The notes beneath the pieces were generated by a model, which was not told where the DNA came from, made no database searches, and saw nothing but the letters and a program-made list of their open reading frames with translations. 64,000 nucleotides of DNA, taken from assembly GCA_936440205.1 (NCBI GenBank), contig OW387135.1, positions 33,768,792-33,832,791 on the forward strand, written 5' to 3'. Source of the stretch: Lepidonotus clava (taxonomy: Eukaryota; Annelida; Polychaeta; Phyllodocida; Polynoidae). Numbering within the stretch: the first letter of the stretch is position 1; each line of letters begins with the position of its first letter. A program made the translations under genes and the position numbers. Below are positions 35,340 through 47,500 of this stretch, one piece after another.

Positions 35340-37230
35340 AAGAAAAGTTCATTAGTTTTATCTTTGTGTGGACGCATCGTATCTCAGCTAGTAATGCCAA
35401 CACATTTAAATTGTATAAATCACACACCTTGAGGGATCGGTTTAGGACCTGGGACCCCTTTATAAGAAAAAACGCATTTTTTTGGCTAAAAGTTTGCTCG
35501 AAGGAAGAGTTGTGAAATCGGTCAAATGAGAATAAAGTAGATGAAACCAAGGGAATAATTGCCAATACACCATGCAGATACCGTAGAAAATGAAAATTAA
35601 AGACGATCATCTCAGATAATTGTTATATATATAGGATTGAAACCGCAGTTGTGCACAGATTATTGAATGTTGATTACGATCAAGTACCGGAAAAGCCTTA
35701 ATCTAGGTTGCAGCTTCAACAAGGGTTGGTATTGTCTTTCGGGATGCAAACTCTATTTGGGTTTTGCCTATCATTTAACACTTTAATGTCTATGAGAAAA
35801 GATTCTAAAAATATGTCTGAGGAAAACCTAAAAAGCAAAAATTCAGGTTGCGGCTTAAATTCTTCTTACTACGGAGAGCTGATTTCCAGAATTTCTACCT
35901 GCAGGTTAACTGTTAACCGTGGCTAATTTTGTTTAAAAAAACATGGAAATCTAAAGAAAATTTACCATAAATCTATCTGTCAAACCAACCTAAAGACATC
36001 AAAGATATGCAATACAAAAACAGTAAGTACCAGTTCTCCCTCGTGTTAAACCACCATGATAGGGACTATTGGCAGATTGTTATAAGATGTTGATAGGCTT
36101 CAAAAAGTAGCATAAACTATACTGTATGTGTCCCATCAGTAGTATGGTAGAATAATCCCGAATAATGCAGCACAATTAGCCGTTTATCTTACACTTCCGG
36201 ATCAGAATTGTAATTGTCCTCAGCATTAATTCTACAATTCTAACCATGATCAATGAATGTGTGTGGACAAGAATCTATGATATAATTCAATGGGAACTTC
36301 CTAATGTCATCCTCTATGTGAAGAATGCTATGGAGAACAAAAGTCTTAAGTTTTGAAAAATAACGGTCATGGTGAAAGTCGAAACTGAAAGTTGAAATCA
36401 GAAGATGCTGTCAATTTTCGTTTAAGTTTTCAAAAATATATTATTGATTTTTTTCTTTTCTTTTAGATGTAAGGTCTGTGAAATATGGGGTTGAAATAGA
36501 TTATTTTCATGAAAATATATCATAATCATTATTTCCTATGAGATAAAGTCTTATCAGGGCTCTCTGGTCTCAATAAGTTTCATCAGATCTCCTAAGGTCA
36601 TTCAGTATCCTCTGGTTCTGACACAATAGAAAAAAGTATTTAAAATTGAAAATAAAGGCTAATGGCGACCTATTTGAACTCTTCCTTCTATACATTCTCA
36701 CACAACCCGTAGGTTGTTTTTGATATTCTTTAAGGAATTTGCCATAAATTCCTGGGCCCATAAGTTATGAGGTACCAGTGGAAAGCTTATTCAATAACAA
36801 ACTCAATGGTGGAAATCATAGAAAAATTGGTTGGAAACTCAGAGTGATTAACACATCATGAGCAAATGATTGAACATTTTGTGCACAAATTTCAAGTTAT
36901 CATGTCATTTTTTAAATTACATACATTTTTATTTACTTACAATACTGGTGTACAAATCCACAGTGAAATCTTGACACTTGTGTAATACTTTTTGTGGAAC
37001 GGAGCACAGTTGTATGCTCCTCTGTAGTGCACCGAGCTGTGATGCAGTTAAGGGCTACAGTAGCCTCTATAAGGTTGTTATTATAAACTGACCTTTAGTT
37101 ATGTGTATTGGGTATGCTAACTGCTAGATAGTACTGTAAAGGTATTCCCTGCTGCTTACACATAATGGTTGAGCAATATCAGCATCTGGGTATACACAAA
37201 ACAATTCATACAATCAATTACAGTATCAAT
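35340..37230. other. Intergenic DNA between COX6B1 and the receptor gene
   Basis: AT-rich, no supported gene. A fragment near 35890-35925 (CTGCAGGTTAACTGTTAACC) may be an arm of the CACGGATAGC TIR family. The short frames present show no codon bias or motifs. Confidence 0.45.
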
Positions 37231-37233
37231 CTC

Positions 37234-38423
37234 TTTATTTCATAGTTGACAATGGGTATTATACAGTAAAGCTCCAATAAGTCTCAACATACTAGCCAGC
37301 AGTGATCACTAATAGTCAATGGTTTGTACTGATGTGGATGGTCAGTCCACACTCAGAAGCTTGGCGTTAGTCTGTTTACATCAGCGCACACCTTAGCTAT
37401 TACTCTTTGTCATAGGTGAAGAGTAGGGAGGAGTCTAGTCAGTGACGTGTATTGTACCATTGATACATAAGTGCCAATCAGGGCAGCACCCACTCAGAGA
37501 GCTGAATGTTGTTGTGAGTTAACCATCCTGGAAAGTTTGTGTTCTAGAAACTTGATCCTGGAATTGGAATAGAAGCTGATAGACTGCTTAGATGGCGGGA
37601 GCGTTGACAGAGTGTGGTTGAGTGGATACTATCCTTGGAACTGTTCTCTGTCATTGAGATCTTGTCATGAGTAACATACTTTCACACGAGTGTTATGTCT
37701 TACATAATACTGGAACTATAATTATGTATTGGACGACAGCAGTCAAACGCGGGGAGACTGCGATAGGAGCTAGCTACAGTATTATCCAAAGGCAAACCAA
37801 CTATTTAGACAAGACCTTAACTTTAATGAATAATTAACTTACTATAGTTCAGGTTTGCCAACAGTTACCTACAGATTATTCAAAGTCCTTCTTGTCCTTC
37901 TAATGTCCAGAGTGAACAAAGGGTGTTGGAGTATGGTAATCCCAGTGGCTGTGTCCTAGTGGTGTTCTGGATCCCTGTGTATCCCAGGAGGAGTGGAGAG
38001 GTTCTCCCAGATTCTGAGTTGCTCAGGGTTTATATACTCTACCTGGAGGGGGATTTCACCAGCTCCCGAGCAGTGTGGTGCAATCTCTCAGAACACCTCC
38101 CCTAAAACCCCTCCTGTCTAATATAATTTATGTATAACTCCTGGAGAAGTGGTGGTAGTAATAGAAGGGGCTTCTAGTAAACACTGGAGTAGGTTTCATA
38201 GTAAACACTGGAGTAAGGTTTGTAATAAACATTGGAGTAAAGCCTGTAGTATACGTACAAATCAGATGGGGGGTGGTGACATGTGGATTTACTATGAGCT
38301 GCATTGAGGCTGAAATAGGTAGTAGGGCCTGCCTACCATCCTACACAGTACAACAACTTAGAGTTAGAAAGTCATCATTAAAGTTATGATACATTCGTAA
38401 GATTCATTCCGCATTTTGAATAG
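37234..38423 (-). other. Probable 3' UTR of the receptor gene
   Basis: No coding frame. The first AATAAA on the minus strand after the stop is at 37239-37234, about 1.19 kb away. Within it lies a 24-base unit repeated three times (about 38177-38247). A TATA-like TATATAAA on the minus strand near 38030 leaves open that part of this is an inserted repeat. Confidence 0.4.
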
Positions 38424-38569
38424 CTATTGAGTCATACAGTAAGTAATTACGTCTAAGAACACAATTAGTGTGATTGGACAGGCGAAGAATATAATTGTAA
38501 GTATGGGACCTATGACGTTAGAGTAGGCTGCTTCCTCTGGAATTACCTCCTCCGTTATATGAGATGGCT
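38424..38569 (-). CDS. Receptor last exon: hydrophobic C-terminus and stop
   Basis: 48 codons in phase with module 9. A short acidic stalk (ITEEVIPEEAAYSN) leads into a hydrophobic run, GPILTIIFFACPITLIVFL, then DVITYCMTQ and the stop. It is either a single transmembrane helix with a tail of a few residues or a GPI-anchor signal. The sequence cannot separate the two. Confidence 0.82.
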
Positions 38570-41500
38570 CTGAAGAAAAATAGTAATAACAAAAAAAAAT
38601 GAAAAAGAATCATCGATACCGTCTTTGGTTATAGAAGTTAGTCAATGGTCAAATAAATCAGGAAACGGTGCATTAATAACTATGCCGGACCTACATACAT
38701 ATTGTAATTACAAAATATAAAGTTGAGCCTTACAGAAACGAATACAATTAGATTCGGTTCAATACACATATATGTGTAATAAAGAATGGCAGGCTTTGAC
38801 ATATATATGGCTCAGATCTCTAAAGAACCACAAAGGTCTGCTAAAATGTAGGCCTAATATTAAAGTACATTGATATTTGATATTAAAACCCTCTCCCTGT
38901 ATGTATACCGTAACTTTGAAATATCTTCCCCAGGGAAACTAGTTTTTGCGATTTTCAAGAATGTGTAAAGGTAGTTTGGAAATTTGCAAATATATCATGT
39001 TCTATCAATTTACAAATATTCAGATACACTAATAGTTTTGATATACTTTGACACCTTTAGTTAGTGTGTAGAAGATGAAATGACAACGCTACACTGTTCT
39101 TCTTAATGTTATGATATAGGGAAGAGTTGCAATATACCTTTACAGTCTATGAGTTCCGGCTCCCACTGACCATTTGCTGAACACGTTACAACCCTCCACG
39201 TAGTTCCCGGCTCTAGTCCCCCAGTGGACCCACAGGTGTAATTAACCACAGTCTTGATGTACGTCTCCGAACTGTTTGCTGACATTCCCGCCCACTTAGG
39301 TATTGGTGGGCAGAGAATAGCTGTGGAATTAAAGAGAATTCAAGACTCACGGAGGACATATTGTTTATATAAATATATTTCTATAAATTGTATATTGATA
39401 TATGGGCAGGTAGGGACATATCAAGCTAATCCAATAAGAATTTGGCATTGCCTTCCAGCAGTTAATGAGGTCCATTGAGAGAAACAATGAAAAAGCAATG
39501 ATATGCCAGTGGCTGATTAAAGGGCTTAGGACATTTTTGCATACCTTTGCATTTCTTGTTTTCTACGATCCATCGTCCCTCAGGCCCACATTCCGCTGAT
39601 ACATGTCGCCTTCCGTCAACCAGAGCAAAGTTTCTGATGCAGGAAATGTTGGCCACGTCTCCGAAATGAGAAATTCTTTTGACTGGTAGCAAAGTAAAGG
39701 TGTTTGGCAGCTCGGGTGGAGGTCCGCAGCTAACTCCTTGAATGTATATAATCACAAAGTAATTATTTGGTGAGTCAGGAGTAATTGCTCCAGGTTTAAT
39801 GGAATTCTTAACATAAAATGCTACTTTTGGATTTCTTAAACACTGTTTATGGATTCGAGGGGTGCTTAGCACAAGAAATCTCGTCTATGCGATCTCTGCG
39901 TCACTTGTTACCATTTAAACATCTGTTTTCTATATAATACAACATCATGATATTTTCTGTTCACCTTGTCAATTAGTTAATTTTCATAATTTTGGAAATG
40001 TTTTCGTGTACACAAAATTAACTGGTTTAGAATAGGGACTAAATTTCAGGGTATACAACATTTTTGGAGGGACTTAGTTTCGCTGTTACATACGCTTGCA
40101 AGTTGTATTGAGAGACCATTGTCCTGAGTTCAAACATCGTGTTTCAGCAGAGGTGTTTCCATCAATCGTGAATCCCATACTGCAGTCAATTTGCACGACT
40201 GTTCCATACGACGTCGCAGTAGAATTCACAAAGTGGACTTCAGAAGTTTCTATTTTAGGGCAGTTGATATCTAAAATATTCACGAAAAGAATGGATGCTG
40301 TATATTGGTCAAACTTTTATTTTCAAATTAGTCATGCATGTATTTTGAAATGAGGTCTTCATGTAGCCAGGCTTTTGGATGATTTCCTGTCTGTGGAAGA
40401 TGTTGTTTGTCATTGATTCATCTTAGATATCAATTGAAGAAATGTATTAATGTGATGTCCCACTTGAAAGATGATTAAAATTCTTGTTATGACATTACAT
40501 TTGGTAATTCACCAGATAATACCCATTTCGTACCGCATAGGCCAACAATTTGAAGCAACATTGTACCCTATTCCAATACCTGTTAACGGGCACCGCCTGC
40601 ATATGTAAAACTATACTGTTAGAGTTTCTTGGGTGGAGCAATGGGAAGAGTGGCCTTACGTTCACAGGTACCCGAAATTATCGTCTTCCATTTTCCATCA
40701 ATACACTGGGCTTGGATAGGGATATTTGCAGTATCCACCCTTCTGCTTCCCTCTGCACATGCATACTCCACGACACTTCCTTCTTCGACACTCACATTCT
40801 TACCGACGGGAATAGCATTTGAAATTTCCGGTATAGGTGGACAACGGCTCTCTATTGGAGAGACATATTGCATAATTTAGTCATATCTCTTTTTAAATTC
40901 AGATCACTATTAAATGACGGTCGCCATCAGTGGGCCATGGGGAATATACCTTGAATTTTTTCCCCAAAAATCATCATCTCACCCATGCTATTGAACTTGT
41001 TGATTTTGAACTTGTTTTTTTTTTTTTTTTTTTCATTTTTTTTTTTTTTTATTTCTGAATTCCTGTGAGTACAAGTTCTTCCATCAGAGTATATTTTTGT
41101 ACTAGTAATTGACAACCAATATAACAACCAAACATTTCCACATGAGTAATAGAAAAACCCAAGTGCCTAATTATACATTCAGGCTAACGTAGTAATATAA
41201 CACAATCTAATACATACATTATTGTACAAAGACACACTTCTTTATAGCAGTCTTAAATACTGCCAAGTCATTTATACATTGCAGCTCATTCGGTAAATTG
41301 TCCCAAAGTTTTACCCCACGCATATACGGGCCTTTCTGATATTTAGTAAATCTCGAGAATTTGCATTTCATTTTGACACGAGTCGTACTTCTCAACAATT
41401 TGTTGTGGGTAGGTACATGTATATTACTCAAATCCTTTGATTGTTTATACATAAGTTTTAGGAGATTTCGCTTCCTCCTTGTATACAGGCTCTCAAGATT

Positions 41501-44500
41501 GTATAATTTATACAATACTGATATGTTACTCCTTTGATGTTTACATTAAACATTTTCAACAATCCGCACCGCCTTCTCATGTTGCCTTTCAAGCTTATTT
41601 ATCATGTCAGTATTTCCAGAATCTATTACAAAGTCTCCATAATCAAAATGACATTGGATCATAGTTTTATAGATTTTAAGAGCAGTCTCAACTGTAATAA
41701 ATTTCCTTAACTTGGCAAGTATACAAAGTTTTACATGAACCTTCTTATGGATATGATTTATATGTGCTGACATGTCTAGACGATCATCTAAGTTTACACC
41801 AAGGTATTCATAAGTGTGTACCTGCTTCAGTGGTTCACCCTGAACAAATATCTTTTCCAGACCCAAAGTCTGGTCTGACTTTTTAGAACAAATAATCATA
41901 TATTTAGTTTTTTCCCTATTCATAGTCAACTTATTCAAATTACACCATTTTACCAGGGAATTCAACTGCAATTGAGCTTCATTTACCGACGTAATTAAGG
42001 ATGTTCCAGTATTTAATAACAGTGTATCATCGGCATACATTACACAATTTTTGGTCTCCTTAAAGATATTGAACAGGTCATTTACGTAAATTATAAACAA
42101 TAATGGCCCCATAATTGAGCCTTGGGCAGTACCATAAGTTAGTTTTTTACACGATGAGACATTATCTTGAATCGATGTTTGCTGTTTCCTATTTACTATG
42201 TAATTTTTGGTTAGTACCAGGGATTCAGTAGAAAAACCATAAGCCTTTAACTTTTTGACTAATATATTGTGGTCCAAAGAATCGAATGCGCGTGAAAAAT
42301 CTATAAATATGCCAGTTGTATATATATAGGCTTAGATTCCAATTTTCATAAACAATTTTTAAGGTCTCGAAAATGGCATCCATAGTGCCTTTACCTTTCA
42401 GAAATCCATATTGATTATCAGAAAAGATGTCATTGTTTTTAAAATATGTATAAATTTGTATAAATGTTGATTTTTTATTAATATTTAAGTCAGTTTTATG
42501 TAGTGGTGTATGTAAGGGGAGTCACCGCCACTGTAGTAAAAAGGATCTACTAATGATAATCATTGTCAATTATGCTTCAAGGAGTTTGTTTAAAGTAAAT
42601 GTGTCATACATATTTGTTCTTGGACTAAATCACAACGATAAAGTCTCTTTTGAAATAGGTGTGCCGCGCTAGTACACTAGTTATATTGTACAAGTCTAGA
42701 CAGTGTCAACAAATGAATTTCTTATGAATTCTTATCTTTCGCTAATAGGATCTCCCAATTGAAATATAGTCACTATACCTCTGCACGATACTTCTGGTTG
42801 CCAGAGCCCAGCGTCCGAGCAGATAATTTTCAAACTTATTCGTCCATCAGGCAACCTCTTTTCAGGATCACAATTAAACATAGCCGTTGAGTTGTACGTC
42901 GTGTTGTATGGTTTCGAAACGGAACCACCCTCAACCGTTATTTGCCCACAGTTAATTTCTAGAAATGGACACAACGAAAGGATTTTGTTCTGCATCCTAA
43001 TACCACTATGAACAAGCCTAATAATTCTTCCAAATAAGTTAGTAGTGTCCGCAGTATTAATGGAGTAGTTTGTGAAGGTGGCTATATCATGAATTCAGGT
43101 ACTGAACCAACGGTGTTTTGAATAAAAATTATGTCTTCACTCATACCTGACTCTATTCATTCCATGGTTGAACTTCAATAAATTAACTAACTTGTATAAA
43201 GGGTGAAGATCCTAACGAACATTATTCTTTATTCATCAAATAACTGTATTGTGTATCAAATAATTCCAAGTAGACGTAGGCCCATATTTTAGAGAACATT
43301 TTCGGCACATTTAACTAAGAAGGTTTAATGAAATACTTACTTCGGCATTGGCCAACAGTAGTGTTCCATTTATCATCTGACATACACTCGACAGCCTTAC
43401 TCCTCATTCCATTGTCATGAAGGTAACCACGGAGACACGTTACATGCACCACTGACCCTTCTCGTACGTCCTCAGAACTAAGCATACCCTGATTCGGCGA
43501 TTTGAGCTTAGGGCATCTGTTGGCTTTAGTTGGTGTAAATTATAATCAAATAGTGTTAATCGCAATCGCAACATAGTTGAGGAGCCACACCACCAAAAGG
43601 CTTGAACTGATAAATTTGATTCCAGGGCCTATTTATTGACCAAGTGGATGTCTGAGGGCTATACTAAAAGTGAAAGGCTAAAAGTACCGCGATATTACCG
43701 TCTACTGGAAACATAATTATGTGATCATTTAGAAAGCATTGCAATAAAAAAAAGCATAGGTTATTGCGCCGACCAAATACTAATCTTACTGTTCAACAGA
43801 TCTCTCGCTTCGTATAAGACATGGGACAACAGGTTTGAAGCCACAAGACTTCATTTACGCTCTATGGTCTTCCCCCTTATATAGAAATAGACATACGTAG
43901 ACAGGTGGAATCCTTCTCCAGTTCCCACTGCAGAGTTGGTCGACAGACGGCTGTGACGGTCCTGGAGCCGTCACTGAACCTGTGCCCTTTGTCACAGGTA
44001 TAGACTACCTCTGATCCCACACTCAGCACCTCCGGGGTACTGGACAGCTCCGAGTTCCTGAACATTAAGGGGGGCGGACATCGCTGGGCTGACAAATGGC
44101 AATGTCTTACTGTCATTATCTATCAATATATCACAATAACTGGTAGTTAATACAGTTCATGGGAAAATGTGAAGATATGTTACTAGGCCCTATGGACAAT
44201 ATTACACGATCAGGATTGTCAGTTTTCACAATTATATAAATTGATAAGGAATGATTTCTGCAATATTCAAAGTGAACTAACCTTCACACGACCCAGGCAA
44301 TGTCTGCCAGTTCCCACGAGAAGTACAACTTATTTTAATCTGCGGCCGACCATCTGGAAATCGCCTTCCGTGCTTGCACATGTACATAGCCAGACTTCCA
44401 ACCGCACTCCCGGGAAATGTTCTGTCTGCTCCCTCAATGACAGGCGGGTCCCCACATGTAACATCTGAACGTATACAAACAAAATCATGTATGGAGACTA

Positions 44501-47500
44501 AAAACATTTAAATCTTAAAACAATCATTTAGTTTAGTGAACAAGTTGCCCCCTATGAGTGTTCAAATATGTGATATAACACCCTGGTATAACAATGGCTA
44601 TAGAAGCAGTGGTCCGCCAGCAATTTTGGCAAGCATTTCTTCTTTTATAGTCAGTAAAGCAACAATTTCATTGGGGAATTGGTTTACTTACAACAGCCAA
44701 CAATGTTGATAGGTCACCAAAGCAATCGAATGAAAAGGGAATTGAATTTTGAATGGTTTTCCTAATACAAATGTAAGGTTGACAAGCATAATCTATGTGC
44801 AGTAAATATGCCTTTGAGAGCCGGTGCTGATGTGCAATTGAAAGCATTAATATGAGACTAACTGAGGGGCATGACAGGACGTAAGTTTGTGTTGCGATGT
44901 GACCCATGTACACGCTCAGCTAATGGTGCCACACAGCCCATGAGGCTAAAGGACATTCTTTCTTATTAAAACACTCTAGCTTCAGTGTAGCGTAAGCATG
45001 CAGACAGACATAGAGTGACACACACTTGTGTCTAATACAGCCACAAATCTAATATCACAGAGCTTGGTGAATGCTTTACCTTTACCGAGTTTAGAGCGTG
45101 TGCGCAAAGTCGTGTATGTTAGATATATAGTGTGTACATGCCGTCGCTTGAATAAGGGTAACAATATCTATACGACAAGTATCAAAGTAATATTTTCATA
45201 TACTACTATATAAGACTATAGCATGCACATGTACCTTGTTATAATACTATGCACTCTATAAGGTTTAGCTTTCCATTTCTTAATCAATCTGTGAATTTTG
45301 ATCTGGAGATGATTTTTTTTTATTTTTTCAAAAATCCGATTCCTGTATAGTACAAGTTCTTCCATCAGATTACAATATATCATTATACAGTTTTACCAAC
45401 AATACAACTATAACTATACTAATGAATATAAACGTAACATAATACACAGATAATAATACTAATCAACATCTACATGATATATCATGAGTCCGTTACCGTT
45501 GATTATATATCAACTAGTACGGATAGTTCACCATAATATGTGACCCGTTTTGGCGAATTGAGTCGGATGTCGCACGGGGTCCATTTTTAGAGACCTATCC
45601 CATCAGAAAATTCAGATTCTTAGCTTTAAAATGAGAAGTAACAGCCGACATCCGACTCGTTGCGACTTCCGACCTGATTCGCCAAAACGGGTCACATATT
45701 ATATCACAAATTCAATCATAAACCTTTCGCATTAATACATGCATACATCACGGTAGTCAATTAAATTCTTTTTAGCATTAGATACCTGTTTAGGGTATTT
45801 ATACCCATGATGTATTTCGAGCATAATATTTAAAATGTATGAAAATAATTGCAGGATGTAGATTACGAAAGCTTTAGTCATTATCATGTATACAGTCAGT
45901 CATATACATGATATCGTGAATATAATTACTGGAAGATGAGCGACGCTATGTGCACATGGTGTAAAATGTGCGCGACAAGCACCAATTTCCTTTTTACATA
46001 ATACTACTCATGTAATCATGAACTGTTGCATATGACAACGTTTACCAACGCGATCTAATCACATACAATTTAATAGTAAAGGATGAAAACGCGAAGTCGC
46101 ATGTATAGGCCACGCCAGGAAGGAGGGCATCTACAACGACTTTACGTATAGTTCATAATTATCTGATTATAATGAAGAGTGTGTACACGACGTCGCCAGT
46201 GCTACCATGAACTATGTAAATGGCCAGCATCAAACCCCCATTTCTGTATACTACTCACACTTTATACATCGGGCAGCTTCGGGCCGCGTATACATGCAGC
46301 AAAATCTATCCATGCGATCTTGCCACGTGAATAGTGAAGCATGCCGACGTGACGTCTCTGCCGTATAAATCTATGTATAGGATTTGCATCGCATTTTTCT
46401 ATGCTGCTCGTATACATGTGAGATTGTGACGTATCCGCTAGATCATATGAAAATGATGCGACCATCTATGAATTCCAACTTCCATATACTACTAACATGT
46501 CGCATGTACACTAGAATCAATCCACACAACAGGGTTGCCTATATAATATTGTTGATCAATTTTTTGCGAAATCTTTGAACAATAATGATAACCCACAATA
46601 GTTCACTGAGATCATATATACAGAGTTCCTTACCTGTTTTCTTGACGCTGCAGTGCCACTCTCCGTTCTGGCAGACCAGGGAGGCAGTGCTGGTGCCCGA
46701 GCCCAGTGTTGTATGGAGGTCGGTACGGACGACGACCACTCCCTCCTCCGACACTATGGCCTCCTCCACGGTGACGCCCGGCGGTAGGCTGGGCTTCTCA
46801 CACTGAGCATTGACTGAAATGTAGATATGATTTCTTTTTCTATTTTTTTTTAATTCTAGAATAAGAGAGAAATGGCAGAAATATTGACCTCACTTCCTCA
46901 TGTAATTCGCAATGACTACGGGAAATTTCTTCCACTTTTTATTCCCCATTATCTCTATAACTTTATAAGGGACAATATCAACTTAAACTCAAAGTAAATA
47001 ATAAACGCTTTGAAGTTGTGTAGTTACAACCGTGATTACTATTACTACTTCGGGCCTTATCAAGAAGTTGCAGCTCTTTGGCCCTAAGACCATCGATGAT
47101 TTTAAATGAAAATATTCACTGAAGGACACGAGATAACCAAACAAGTGGCGTTGGTAGATAATCGCTAAAATACTTGCTAACCATCGGCATTGGCCTCATT
47201 GATCTGGCTACGAAAAACATGTGATTCTTTTGTACCGTTAAACAAACTAATCGTTAAGAAAACTCCATATTAATTTCATTCTTATATATAGCATGTTCGG
47301 AAAAGACGGAGCATTAGAAAAGATGGATTAGAAAAAATAAAGAAATATATTATAGGTAAGGAAACACGCGCACTCTGAGAGAAGGCCCCTTCATTAAGAG
47401 CTTTGGCAATTTTCTGTCGTTGCTTCAACGTTGTCACAGTAGTGCTCAAACGTGTGGAGGGACTCGTCACGTCTTTCCCATTATCTGAAGGTAATACTGG

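Noticed and set aside
35167-35610. 147-codon minus-strand frame after COX6B1
   Set aside because: Overlaps the COX6B1 3' UTR, has no motif and its composition looks like non-coding DNA.
37234-38423. An LTR in reverse orientation
   Set aside because: A TATA-like motif and an AATAAA are present on the minus strand, but 790 bases apart and without a second copy; a receptor 3' UTR explains the AATAAA better.
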